Assembly (NCBI RefSeq): GCF_036881825.1
Contig: NZ_JBAJMW010000002.1
Location: 439,408 to 503,407 of the forward strand
Reading direction: 5' to 3'
From: Tersicoccus mangrovi
GTDB taxonomy: Bacteria > Actinomycetota > Actinomycetes > Actinomycetales > Micrococcaceae
Length of the DNA: 64,000 bases
The number at the start of each line of letters is the position of its first letter. Positions within the stretch are counted from its first letter, which is position 1. Under the pieces are notes generated by a model, which did not search any database, was not told the DNA's origin, and saw only the letters and a program-made list of their open reading frames with translations. A program made the position numbers and the translations under genes. Shown one piece after another: positions 25,284-33,985 of this stretch.

Positions 25284-25289
25284 ATTGTG
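25284..25289 (-). promoter_or_regulatory. Predicted -10 box, leaderless start of the small zinc-site gene
   Basis: CACAAT on the minus strand, then 6 nt, then GTG at 25277. A GGGGGA run touches the start. Confidence 0.45.
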
Positions 25290-25385
25290 CCGGGCCGGCC
25301 CCCGGGAGCGGATCCCGGCGGAGACGCCCCGGGTCACACGCCGGCCCGGGGTCAGCAGCCGACCGCGGGCGCCCGGGCCGACCGG

Positions 25386-25391
25386 TAGAGT
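25386..25391 (+). promoter_or_regulatory. Predicted -10 box, leaderless start of nucS
   Basis: TAGAGT, then CGAACG, then GTG at 25398. Confidence 0.6.
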
Positions 25392-25397
25392 CGAACG

Positions 25398-26093
25398 GTG
25401 CGTCTGACCATTGCCCGTTGCTCCGTCGACTACATCGGGCGGCTGCGCGCCCACCTGCCGCTGGCCACGCGCCTGCTGGTGGTCAAGGCGGACGGCTCGG
25501 TGCTGGTGCACTCCGATGGCGGCTCCTACAAGCCGCTGAACTGGATGAGCCCGCCCGCGACGCTGCGGATCAGCGAGCCCGACGAGGAGGCCGCGGCCGC
25601 CGGTGCCGTGAGCATCTGGACCGTGCAGCACGCCAAGAGCGACGACCGCCTCGTGATCACGATCGAGGAGATCCTGCACGAGAGCACCCACGACCTCGGC
25701 GTCGACCCCGGCCTGATCAAGGACGGCGTCGAGGCGGACCTGCAGCGCCTGCTCGCGGCGCAGATCCACACGATCGGCGTCGGCTGGTCCGTCGTGCGCC
25801 GGGAGTACCCGACGGCGATCGGCCCGGTCGACATCCTCGTCCGGGACCAGGACGGGTCCACCGTCGCCATCGAGATCAAGCGGCGCGGCGACATCGACGG
25901 CGTCGAGCAGCTCACCCGGTACCTCGAGCTGCTCAACCGCGACCCGCTGCTGGCCCCGGTGCGCGGGATCTTCGCGGCACAGCAGATCAAGCCGCAGGCG
26001 CGCGTGCTGGCCACCGACCGCGGGATCGACTGCGTGACCCTCGACTACGACGCCCTGCGCGGGGTCGACGACGCGGACACGCGCCTGTTCTGA
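25398..26093 (+). CDS. nucS: Mismatch-specific endonuclease NucS/EndoMS
   Basis: 231 residues. The N-terminal DNA-binding domain starts MRLTIARCSVDYIGRL. The C-terminal PD-(D/E)xK nuclease has GPVDILVRD and VAIEIKRRGDIDG as catalytic elements, then LTRYLELLNRD. The last residues TRLF form a beta-clamp binding tail. NucS performs mismatch repair in actinobacteria that lack MutS/MutL by cutting both strands at the mismatch. This gene is a strong lineage marker. It is monocistronic with a leaderless-type start. Confidence 0.95.
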   Translation: MRLTIARCSVDYIGRLRAHLPLATRLLVVKADGSVLVHSDGGSYKPLNWMSPPATLRISEPDEEAAAAGAVSIWTVQHAKSDDRLVITIEEILHESTHDLGVDPGLIKDGVEADLQRLLAAQIHTIGVGWSVVRREYPTAIGPVDILVRDQDGSTVAIEIKRRGDIDGVEQLTRYLELLNRDPLLAPVRGIFAAQQIKPQARVLATDRGIDCVTLDYDALRGVDDADTRLF

Positions 26094-26221
26094 CGGGGCT
26101 GTCCGACGGCCGTTCATGGCCCGCAGGTGCCCCTGACAGGCCTCGAAACCACGCCGCGAAGCGCGTTGACCCGGCCCTTCCGATGTGTTTTGCTTGGGGA
26201 CGTCTTTGTGGTTGGAATTTC

Positions 26222-26244
26222 CGCTCGCAAGGCCGTTGCGAGCG
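26222..26244 (+). promoter_or_regulatory. Perfect hairpin in the cold-shock gene leader
   Basis: CGCTCGCAA pairs with TTGCGAGCG over 9 bp around a GGCCG loop, about 105 nt upstream of the cold-shock ATG. The 256-bp gap between nucS and this gene is unusually AT-rich around 26183-26220 (TGTGTTTTGCTT, TTTGTGGTTGGAATTT). A TTGACC at 26166 could be a -35 box. A long structured leader fits temperature-responsive translation, as known for cspA mRNAs. Confidence 0.6.
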
Positions 26245-26349
26245 ATGATCCGCAACTGAGCCCTCGGCTTCGTGTGCGTCTCCTCGTCAGTAACGATGAT
26301 CGGCACGAGGTGTGCCGGTTTTCACCGCACCATCATGAGGAGAAATTCG

Positions 26350-26553
26350 ATGGCACAGGGAACCGTCAAGTGGTTCAACGCTGAAAAGGGTTTCGGGTTC
26401 ATCACCCCGGACGATTCCGATGGCGACGTCTTCGTCCACTACTCGGAGATCCAGACCAACGGCTTCCGCACCCTGGACGAGAACCAGCGCGTGTCCTTCG
26501 AGATCGGTCAGGGCCAGAAGGGCCCGCAGGCCACCGGCGTCACCGTCATCTGA
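26350..26553 (+). CDS. Cold-shock domain protein
   Basis: 67 residues, a single cold-shock domain. RNP1 is KGFGFI (residues 14-19) and RNP2 is VFVHYS (27-32). It begins MAQGTVKWFNAEKG. It binds single-stranded nucleic acid and melts RNA structure. The ATG has a strong ribosome binding site GAGGAGAAATTCG. The gene is followed 15 nt later by a perfect terminator hairpin. Confidence 0.97.
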   Translation: MAQGTVKWFNAEKGFGFITPDDSDGDVFVHYSEIQTNGFRTLDENQRVSFEIGQGQKGPQATGVTVI

Positions 26554-26568
26554 TCTCAGCATCACCGC

Positions 26569-26607
26569 GAGAAGGCCCCCGGCAGCACGGCTGCCGGGGG
26601 CCTTCTC
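26569..26607 (+). terminator. Intrinsic terminator-like hairpin after the cold-shock gene
   Basis: A 17-bp perfect stem, GAGAAGGCCCCCGGCAG with its complement, around a CACGG loop. No U-tract follows. It probably also stops the convergent MprF-like operon. Confidence 0.85.
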
Positions 26608-26638
26608 ATGTCGGCGGTGCGGTTCTCGCGGGGACGGC

Positions 26639-29242
26639 TCACGCCCGTGGCGCCGCCGGCTCCGCCGGGCGGTCCTCCGGCGTCGGCGCCAGCCCACGCA
26701 GCAGGCGGCCCGCCTGGCGCAGGGTGAAGCCCGGGGCGTAGGCCTCGGTCAGGGCCCGGGCGATGCGCGGCAGCTGCAGCGGATCCGGATAGGCCAGGTA
26801 CCAGGCGCGGTGCGCCGGGGCGAACCGGCTCTTGAAGGCGGCGAGGGCCGCGAACCCGTAGGCCGGTTCGAGCAGGCGCCGCAGGGTGCCCTGCAGCCGC
26901 TCGACCGTCGTCGTGTCACCGCCCTCCGCCGCCCGCTGCGGGTCCACCGCCAGGGGCGAGCCGGAGAGGGAGATCGTGGCAACCTCGTCGCGGAAGTGCA
27001 GCACCGCCGAGGCGATGAGGAACTCCATGACGCCGTTGAACCCGGTGGGATCCCGGCGCATGAAGTCGAGCGTCCAGCTGACCACCTCGCCGTCGGCGTG
27101 GACCGGCAGCCACGAGACGACGCCGTGCACGCGCTCGTCGTCGTCCACGGCCAGGCACAGCGCCACGTCCGGGTCGGCGAGCTCGGCCACGCCACCGAGG
27201 GTGAACCCGAGCTCGGGCAGCGCCCGCTCGGCGACCCACGCCTCGGAGATCTCCCGCACCTGGGTGCGGGCGCCGATGGGCAGCTCGGGCCAGCGGTACC
27301 AGCGGGCGCGCACCCCGATCCGCTCGGCCCGGTTCAGCGCGGTGCGCACGTTCTGCCACCGCTTGCCGGTGAAGGCGAGCCCCTCGATGTGCAGCTCCGT
27401 CTCGTCCGCCACCTGCATCGACCGGAACCCGAGCGGCCGGACCGCGGCGACGAGTTCCTCGGGCACCGAGTACAGGCAGGGCACGACGCCCTCGGCCGCG
27501 CACCAGCGGGTGAAGCCCGTGACGGCGTCCGCCCAGTGCGCCCGCTCCCCGATCGGCCCGCCCACGGTCAGCGCGACGCCGTGGTGGCGCTGGTAGGCGA
27601 CCGCCGCGGTTCCGTCGGGCGTGAACCAGTAGCTCGTGCCCGGCCACAGCGTCATCTGCGAGAGCGATCCCCCGCCGACGCGCACCAGCTCGGCCGCGCG
27701 GGCCGTCACGGTCGCCGTCGCCCGCTCCGCGCGGCGTCCGCTGCGGACCAGCACCGCGAGGCCGACGATCGTCACCGCCCAGAACACCGCTCCCCCGGTC
27801 GCGAACAGGAACCCGCTGACGGCGCCGTGCGGCTCGACGGCGACGGCGAAGCGCGGCGGGAACGGATACGGCACGAGCATCCGCAGCAGGCTGCTCCACA
27901 GGGACCACCAGGGGTGCTGGTGCCGGTCGGCGTTGCCCTCCGCGTACCACGCGAGCGTGTAGAGGCCGCCGACGGCGAGCAGGGACGCGCCGACGACGGC
28001 GAACACCCGGCGCCCGGCGCCCGGGACGGCGTCCCGGGTGAAGAACCGTCGCTGGAGGACGAGCACGACGGCGAGGACGACCGGGACGAGCACGCCCGGC
28101 AGGGTGGCTTCGATGGCCTCGAGCCGGCCCGGGGGCAACCGCCCGTCCCGCAGCACGAGCAGGGAGAGCAGGTGCAGCGCGGTGCCGGCGAGGACGGCGA
28201 TCGCCACCTGCGTCGCGACGGCCATCCACAGGGCGAGGCGGCTGCCCGTGCGCATCCCCCACGCGCTGACCAGCAGCAGGGCGAGCGGGGCGAGGGCGAG
28301 GGCGACGCTGCCGGGCCCGGTCAGGACCGCGCTGTGGGTCACCTGCGGACAGGTCAGGTCGACGGCGACCGAGCAGTTGCGGCTCAGGTCCTGCGCCGAC
28401 GGCAGCGGGGTGACGATCCACTCCCGCAGTTGCGCGAGCGGCCCGGCGGGCGCGTGGGCCAACCCGGCCAGCAGGGGGCCGGTCGCGAAGACCGCCACGA
28501 CGAGCGCCAGCAGGGTGCGGCGCTCCTGCGCCGTGGCGACGAACAGGCCGGCGCGCTCGGCCGGTCCCCGCGCGACGCGGCCGAGCAGCAGGCCGAGGAG
28601 CACGCCGAGCAGGCTGAGCACCGACTGCGGGTGGGCGACGTAGAGCAACATCGTGATGGCGACCGTGGAGGACACGAGGCGCAGCCGCCGGCGCCACAGG
28701 GCACTGATCCAGGCACTCGCCGTCATCACCGCGGTCAGCGCGGCGGCCCACGGGCCGAACAGCGGCAGGTGGCGCAGCGCACCGAGCCACTCGGCACCGA
28801 GCTGGTCCGCAGCCGCGGTGATGGCGAAGGAGGCCACGATGGTCAACACGTGGCCGATCGCCGCGACGACGGCGGTGCGCAGGGTGCCCATCGTCGTCTC
28901 GGCCAGGCCGACGAGGCCGAGGATGAGCCCGGTCACCGCGAGGTAGGAGACGATGTTGCCCGCGAACAGGGGCGACGTGACGAACGTCCACCAGCGGCCC
29001 GCGACGAGGTCGCCCGGGGTCACCGCGATCGCCCCGACGACCTGCGGCGACGGACCGTTGGCCAGTGAGCCGGTCAGGACGGCCGCGATCCAGATCGCCA
29101 CGGTCCAGCCGACGGCGAACGGCGTCCGGCGCGCGTGCGTCACGAGCCAGGACGCCGCCGTGCGGGCTCGGCGTGCCGCCCGAGAGCGCCGGTCCGCCGC
29201 CGCGGACGGGGGCGGCGCAGCGGTGGGCACGCGAGAACTCAT
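26639..29242 (-). CDS. MprF-like aminoacyl-lipid synthase (DUF2156 domain)
   Basis: 867 residues. The first 500 or so hold roughly twelve membrane segments; the first group is rhomboid-like (WWTFVTSPLFAGN). The C-terminal cytoplasmic domain from about residue 540 matches the GNAT-like DUF2156 fold of MprF: GGGSLSQMTLWPGTSYWF, KRWQNVRTALNRAERIG, FMRRDPTGFNGVMEFLI and a final FKSRFAPAHRAWYLAYPDP. These enzymes move an amino acid from aminoacyl-tRNA to phosphatidylglycerol or diacylglycerol and lower surface charge. There is no attached lysyl-tRNA synthetase domain as in LysX. The ATG overlaps the esterase stop by 4 nt. Confidence 0.85.
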   Translation of the reverse strand: MSSRVPTAAPPPSAAADRRSRAARRARTAASWLVTHARRTPFAVGWTVAIWIAAVLTGSLANGPSPQVVGAIAVTPGDLVAGRWWTFVTSPLFAGNIVSYLAVTGLILGLVGLAETTMGTLRTAVVAAIGHVLTIVASFAITAAADQLGAEWLGALRHLPLFGPWAAALTAVMTASAWISALWRRRLRLVSSTVAITMLLYVAHPQSVLSLLGVLLGLLLGRVARGPAERAGLFVATAQERRTLLALVVAVFATGPLLAGLAHAPAGPLAQLREWIVTPLPSAQDLSRNCSVAVDLTCPQVTHSAVLTGPGSVALALAPLALLLVSAWGMRTGSRLALWMAVATQVAIAVLAGTALHLLSLLVLRDGRLPPGRLEAIEATLPGVLVPVVLAVVLVLQRRFFTRDAVPGAGRRVFAVVGASLLAVGGLYTLAWYAEGNADRHQHPWWSLWSSLLRMLVPYPFPPRFAVAVEPHGAVSGFLFATGGAVFWAVTIVGLAVLVRSGRRAERATATVTARAAELVRVGGGSLSQMTLWPGTSYWFTPDGTAAVAYQRHHGVALTVGGPIGERAHWADAVTGFTRWCAAEGVVPCLYSVPEELVAAVRPLGFRSMQVADETELHIEGLAFTGKRWQNVRTALNRAERIGVRARWYRWPELPIGARTQVREISEAWVAERALPELGFTLGGVAELADPDVALCLAVDDDERVHGVVSWLPVHADGEVVSWTLDFMRRDPTGFNGVMEFLIASAVLHFRDEVATISLSGSPLAVDPQRAAEGGDTTTVERLQGTLRRLLEPAYGFAALAAFKSRFAPAHRAWYLAYPDPLQLPRIARALTEAYAPGFTLRQAGRLLRGLAPTPEDRPAEPAAPRA

Positions 29243-30558
29243 CGGCCGAGGCCCAACGCCGGCGCGAGGAACGTCAGGCCGTCGAGGACGCCGACACGCC
29301 CCATCTGGTAGGAATGCCCGGCCACGGGGATGACCTCTCGGTGGGTGCGCATGCCTGCCTTCTTCGCCGCCGCGTCGAGCACACGCGCGTTGGCCAGGTA
29401 CACGCTGTCGGCATACCCGGCACCGAAGAACGCCCACGACGAGCGGTACGGGTGCTCGTGGAGCAGCGTCAAGGGCACCTGCCGCATGAACGCCGCCGTG
29501 TCACCGCCGAACGCCTGCGCGACGGTCTGAGCGCGGTCCACGGCCAGCGCCGGCTCCCGCTCGGAGGCGAGCGCCAGGATGTGCCGGTAGCGATCGTTGT
29601 GGCGGGTGACCATCTGGACGGCGCAGGTGCCGCCGAAGGAGAAGCCCCCTGCGGCCCAGTGCTGCGGGTTGTTGTCGACGTCGAGGGTGCGGGTGATCCA
29701 GTCCGGCACGTCGACGGACATGTAGGTGTCCGCGGCGCCCAGCGGCGTGTTCATGCACATCGTGTTGTTGTACGGCGAGCCGAGCGGGTCGGGGATGACG
29801 ACGACCGGGGCGAGGCCGTGGTGCCGGGCGGCGAAGGTGTCGATGGTCGCGCGGATCTCCCCGGTGTTGGCCCAGGACATCGGGCTCCCGGGCTGACCCG
29901 AGACGAGCACGAGGACGGGCAGCTTGGGGCGCTTGTGGAGCAGGTACGCCCCGGGCAGGTAGACGAGCGCCGGCCGGCCGGTGAAGTGGGAGACGGTGCC
30001 GGGAATGGTCACCTGGCGCAGGATGCCCGTCCTGGCCATCCCGGCGGGAGCGTCCCAGCCCGCGTCGACCGCACCGCTCACGGAGGCGGCCGCGCCGTGC
30101 CGCATGAGAGCCGACGGAATGCCCTGCACCACCTTCGGGGACTGCCCGAGCAGGTCCGCCGCGGTGGTCATGAGGCCGTAGTAGCCGTTGATCTGCAGCC
30201 CGGCGATGGAGGCCACGAGCACGAGCGCGACGGGGGCGACGGCCACCCGCCACCAGCGGAAGGGACGCACGACGAGCGCGAGGGCCGCGAGCAGCAGGCC
30301 GCCGACGCCGACCGCGCCCCACAGCACCACCTCGTCGGGCAGGGCCTCGGGCCACACGTCGAGCACGTTCACCAGGAGGGCGCTGATCCCGTAGGCCGCG
30401 CCGATCGCCACCGGCACCACGAGCAGGACGGCCACCCACCACCACCACCGGGCCCGCCGGCGCACCACGAGTGCCAGCGCGCCGAGGATGGCGAGCACCG
30501 CGATCGTCGCCGGGAACCACCCGTCGATGATCGACACGTGCGCCAGCCATGCGTTCAT
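29239..30558 (-). CDS. Membrane-anchored esterase (esterase D/mycolyltransferase-like fold)
   Basis: 439 residues. Four N-terminal helices lie near 16-33, 41-63, 78-98 and 105-123. An alpha/beta-hydrolase domain begins near 180: VSHFTGRPALVYLPGAYL, LPVLVLVSGQPGSP, GFSFGGTCAVQ with nucleophile Ser307, and a C-terminal VAGHSYQMG with the catalytic His. The fold resembles antigen-85-type and ferri-siderophore esterases. It is the first gene of a two-gene unit with the MprF-like synthase. A ribosome binding site GGAGGG precedes the ATG. Confidence 0.85.
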   Translation of the reverse strand: MNAWLAHVSIIDGWFPATIAVLAILGALALVVRRRARWWWWVAVLLVVPVAIGAAYGISALLVNVLDVWPEALPDEVVLWGAVGVGGLLLAALALVVRPFRWWRVAVAPVALVLVASIAGLQINGYYGLMTTAADLLGQSPKVVQGIPSALMRHGAAASVSGAVDAGWDAPAGMARTGILRQVTIPGTVSHFTGRPALVYLPGAYLLHKRPKLPVLVLVSGQPGSPMSWANTGEIRATIDTFAARHHGLAPVVVIPDPLGSPYNNTMCMNTPLGAADTYMSVDVPDWITRTLDVDNNPQHWAAGGFSFGGTCAVQMVTRHNDRYRHILALASEREPALAVDRAQTVAQAFGGDTAAFMRQVPLTLLHEHPYRSSWAFFGAGYADSVYLANARVLDAAAKKAGMRTHREVIPVAGHSYQMGRVGVLDGLTFLAPALGLGR

Positions 30559-30596
30559 GTGTTGCGTCCCTCCGAACCGTGATCAGACCCCGTCGT

Positions 30597-30602
30597 AGGG
30601 TA
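30597..30602 (-). promoter_or_regulatory. Predicted -10 box of the esterase/MprF-like operon
   Basis: TACCCT on the minus strand, about 39 nt upstream of the ATG at 30558. The leader would hold the GGAGGG ribosome binding site. Confidence 0.4.
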
Positions 30603-30696
30603 GGTCGGCGGCTCGGGAGGAAACCGGACGTGCACCGCGCGCGAGCCGAGTGCCGTCCGGGAAGTCACTGGGAATCTTGACGCGCTCGGCGTGGCG

Positions 30697-31128
30697 TCAG
30701 TTCCAGTTGCCGACGCGCCGGGAGGGCCCCGCCTCGACCCAGGACGAGAGGCCTGCCCAGGCATCCCGGGACAGCGCGATGAGGGTCTGGTCGCCGTCGT
30801 GCTCGACCGTGCCGATCACGGCACCGGGCTGGACGCTGCGCCGTTCCGTCTCGGTCGGCTCCCGCCAGCCGAGCAGGTCCAGCCGCGGCCGGCAGAACTC
30901 CTCGACGGCCGCCGGGCTGACCGAGAACATGCGCAGCCACTGGAGCGAGTTGTCCTGGTAACGGCAGACGCCCAGCTGCCACCGCCCCGAGGGGCGGCGC
31001 AGCGAGGCGTCGAACGTCCCGTAGGCGGAACGCAACTGGTGGCGGCGGAGAAGTCCCGCCGCCACCAGACCGAAGCAGGCGAGGACGATCACTGCGAGAA
31101 CGATGACCGCGACGACGCCTGCGTTCAT
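30697..31128 (-). CDS. DUF2550 membrane-anchored protein
   Basis: 143 residues: one N-terminal helix (about 3-27) followed by RRHQLRSAYGTFDASLR and a soluble domain with WQLGVCRYQDNSLQWLRMFS. The family is restricted to actinobacteria and sits after atpC, as in Rv1312. The function is unknown. Only 7 nt separate it from atpC, so it belongs to the ATP synthase operon. Confidence 0.85.
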   Translation of the reverse strand: MNAGVVAVIVLAVIVLACFGLVAAGLLRRHQLRSAYGTFDASLRRPSGRWQLGVCRYQDNSLQWLRMFSVSPAAVEEFCRPRLDLLGWREPTETERRSVQPGAVIGTVEHDGDQTLIALSRDAWAGLSSWVEAGPSRRVGNWN

Positions 31129-31135
31129 ACGACTC

Positions 31136-31432
31136 TCAGCGGGTCCCGGCCTCGACCCCGTCGACGACCGTGGCGTCGTCCGCCACGATCACCACACGGT
31201 CGTGGTCCACGGAGAAGAAACCCTGCGAGACCTGCACCCGCACGCGGGAGCCCGAGGCGGGCTCGATCGCCACCTCACCCTCCGCGAGCAGGGCCAGCAC
31301 CGGGGTGTGGCCGGGCATGATGCCGATGTCGCCGTCGGTCGTGCGCGCCTTGACCAGGCGGGCACCACCGGACCAGATGAAGCGGTCCGAGGCGACGACC
31401 TCGACCTCGAGTTCGGACCTGGAATCAGCCAT
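31136..31432 (-). CDS. atpC: F1Fo ATP synthase epsilon subunit
   Basis: 98 residues with the N-terminal beta-sandwich: LEVEVVASDRFIWSGGA, TTDGDIGIMPGHTPVLALL and VSQGFFSVDHDRVVIVADDA. It ends soon after the sandwich, so the C-terminal helical hairpin that inhibits ATP hydrolysis in E. coli is absent. It forms part of the central stalk with gamma. It is 2 nt downstream of atpD. Confidence 0.93.
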   Translation of the reverse strand: MADSRSELEVEVVASDRFIWSGGARLVKARTTDGDIGIMPGHTPVLALLAEGEVAIEPASGSRVRVQVSQGFFSVDHDRVVIVADDATVVDGVEAGTR

Positions 31433-31434
31433 GG

Positions 31435-32895
31435 CTACTTGGTCTGCTCCTGGATGCGGGCCCAGTTGCGCTCGACGTCGTCGAGGCCACCGACGTTGAA
31501 GAACGCCTGCTCGGCCACGTGGTCGAGATCGCCGACGCAGATCGCGTTGAAGCCCTCGATCGTGTCCTTGACGGAGACGGTCGAGCCCTCGACGCCGGTG
31601 AACTGCTTGGCGGTGTAGGTGTTCTGCGAGAGGAACTGCTGGATGCGGCGCGCGCGAGCGACGGTGACCTTGTCCTCCTCGGAGAGCTCGTCGACACCCA
31701 TGATCGCGATGATGTCCTGCAGTTCCTTGTTCTTCTGCAGGATCTGCTTCACGCGGGTCGCGACGTCGTAGTGCTCCTGGCCCACGTACTGCGGGTCGAG
31801 GATGCGCGAGGTCGAGGTCAGCGGGTCCACGGCCGGGTACAGGCCACGCGAGGCGATCGCACGGGACAGCTCGGTCGTGGCGTCCAGGTGCGCGAACGTC
31901 GTCGCCGGGGCCGGGTCCGTGTAGTCGTCCGCGGGCACGTAGATGGCCTGCATCGAGGTGATGGAGTGGCCGCGGGTCGAGGTGATGCGCTCCTGCAGCA
32001 GGCCCATCTCGTCGGCGAGGTTCGGCTGGTAGCCCACCGCGGACGGCATGCGGCCGAGCAGCGTGGAGACCTCGGAACCGGCCTGCGTGAACCGGAAGAT
32101 GTTGTCGATGAAGAGCAGCACGTCCTGGTTCTGCACATCGCGGAAGTACTCCGCCATGGTCAGGCCGGACAGGGCCACGCGCAGACGCGTTCCCGGCGGC
32201 TCGTCCATCTGGCCGAACACGAGGGCCGTGTCCTTGAGGACGTTCGCCTCGTCCATCTCGACCCAGAGGTCGTTGCCCTCACGGGTGCGCTCACCGACGC
32301 CGGCGAACACCGAGGTGCCACCGAAGTTGCGGGCCACACGGGTGATCATCTCCTGGATGAGCACGGTCTTGCCCACGCCGGCACCACCGAAGAGGCCGAT
32401 CTTGCCGCCCTTGATGTACGGGGTCAGCAGGTCGATGACCTTGATGCCGGTCTCCAGCATCTCGGTCGAGCCCTCGAGCTGGGCGAAGTCCGGCGCCTTG
32501 CGGTGGATCGGCCAGCGCTCGGTGACCTCGAGCTGCGCGGTCGGCACGTCGAGCGACTCGCCGAGCACGTTGAACAGGTGACCCTTGACGACGTCGCCGA
32601 CGGGGACGGAGATCGGGGCACCGGTGTCCACCACCGCGGCGCCGCGGACCAGGCCGTCGGTGGCCTGCAGGGAGATGGCGCGGACGAGGTTGTCACCGAG
32701 GTGCTGCGACGTCTCGAACGTGATGGTGCGGGTGGTCTCCCCCACGGTCAGCTCGGCGGTGAGCGCGTTGTACATCTCGGGAAGCGCGTCCGCCGGGAAC
32801 TCGACGTCGACGACAGGACCGATGACGCGCGCGATGCGCCCGGTCGCGCCGCCGGACGTGGTCCCGGTGCCCTGGTCGTTCAGTGTGGCAGTCAT
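31435..32895 (-). CDS. atpD: F1Fo ATP synthase beta subunit
   Basis: 486 residues. Walker A is GGAGVGKT, the catalytic Glu is in GERTREGNDL, Walker B is LLFIDNIFRF, and ALSGLTMAEYFRD follows. The catalytic subunit of F1. The start at ATG 32895 has GAAGTGAGAGAG just upstream; an in-frame GTG 9 nt earlier is an alternative. Confidence 0.97.
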   Translation of the reverse strand: MTATLNDQGTGTTSGGATGRIARVIGPVVDVEFPADALPEMYNALTAELTVGETTRTITFETSQHLGDNLVRAISLQATDGLVRGAAVVDTGAPISVPVGDVVKGHLFNVLGESLDVPTAQLEVTERWPIHRKAPDFAQLEGSTEMLETGIKVIDLLTPYIKGGKIGLFGGAGVGKTVLIQEMITRVARNFGGTSVFAGVGERTREGNDLWVEMDEANVLKDTALVFGQMDEPPGTRLRVALSGLTMAEYFRDVQNQDVLLFIDNIFRFTQAGSEVSTLLGRMPSAVGYQPNLADEMGLLQERITSTRGHSITSMQAIYVPADDYTDPAPATTFAHLDATTELSRAIASRGLYPAVDPLTSTSRILDPQYVGQEHYDVATRVKQILQKNKELQDIIAIMGVDELSEEDKVTVARARRIQQFLSQNTYTAKQFTGVEGSTVSVKDTIEGFNAICVGDLDHVAEQAFFNVGGLDDVERNWARIQEQTK

Positions 32896-32973
32896 CTCTC
32901 TCACTTCACTTGGTGGATGGCTTGGTGTGGATTCTATCGACTGGACCCGGCCCCGGCGGTGGGGCGGACCCGG

Positions 32974-33867
32974 TCAGGAGGCGGCGAGGGCGTCCGCGCC
33001 GGCCACGATCTCGGAGAGCTCCTGGGTGATCTCCGCCTGCCGGGCGTTGTTCGCCAGCCGGGTGTACGTGCGGATCAGGTCCGACGCGTTGTCACCGGCC
33101 TGCTTCATGGCCCGCTGCCGCGAGGCGAGCTCGCTGGCCGAGGACTGCAGCAGCGCCGCGAAGATGCGGGACTCGATGTACCGGGGCAGCAGCGCGTCGA
33201 GCACCTGGGCCGGCTCCGGTTCGAACTCGTACAGCGGCAGCAACTCGGACTCGTTGGTCACCTGCTGCTCGCTGACCTCCAGCGGCAGCAGACGCATGAC
33301 CTGCGGCACCTGGGCGACCATCGACTGGAACTGCGTGTAGACGACGTGGATCTCGTCCACCCCGCCCCGCTCGTACGGCGTCGTGAACGCGGCCAGGACC
33401 GTCTGGGCGATATCCTTCGCCAGCTCGTACGAGGGGGCGTCGGTGTCCCCGGTCCACGCCTTCTCGAACTCGCGGCGACGGAACTGGTAGTACGCCTGCG
33501 CCTTGCGGCCGACGAGGTAGAGCTTCGCCTCGGACCCCGACTCGGTGATCCGGGCGACCAGGCCCTCGGCCTTCTTCAGCGCGTTGGCCGAGTAGGAGCC
33601 GGCCAGCCCGCGGTCGGAGGTCAGCACGAGCACCAGCGACCGGCGCACACGCTCCGGCTCGGTGGTCAGCGGGTGGTCCAGATCGTGCTGGCTCGCGACG
33701 GCCGAGACGGCCCGGGTGATCGCCCGGGCGTACGGCGTCGACGCGCTCACCCGTGAGCGCGCCTTGGCGATGCGCGAGGTCGCCATCATCTCCATCGCCT
33801 TGAAGATCTTCTGGGTCGACTTGGTCGACTCGATCTTCTGGCGGTAGACGCGAAGCTGGGCTCCCAT
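32974..33867 (-). CDS. atpG: F1Fo ATP synthase gamma subunit
   Basis: 297 residues. The N-terminal coiled-coil arm MGAQLRVYRQKIESTKSTQKIFKAMEM is split here as MGAQLRVYRQKIESTK and KIFKAMEMMATSRIAKA. The C-terminal arm holds SRQRAMKQAGDNASDLI. TSDRGLAGSYSANALK is the conserved central strand. It is the rotating shaft of F1. Confidence 0.96.
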   Translation of the reverse strand: MGAQLRVYRQKIESTKSTQKIFKAMEMMATSRIAKARSRVSASTPYARAITRAVSAVASQHDLDHPLTTEPERVRRSLVLVLTSDRGLAGSYSANALKKAEGLVARITESGSEAKLYLVGRKAQAYYQFRRREFEKAWTGDTDAPSYELAKDIAQTVLAAFTTPYERGGVDEIHVVYTQFQSMVAQVPQVMRLLPLEVSEQQVTNESELLPLYEFEPEPAQVLDALLPRYIESRIFAALLQSSASELASRQRAMKQAGDNASDLIRTYTRLANNARQAEITQELSEIVAGADALAAS

Positions 33868-33985
33868 CGGAGGATTCCTTTCGTTCCGCCCGGGCCGTCC
33901 GTGTCGACGACGCGGGGCGGGCTGCGGTGGGTGAGGCGGGCGAGAGGCGCCCCGGTGCGGGTGTGGCCCGCACCGGGGACGCGAC

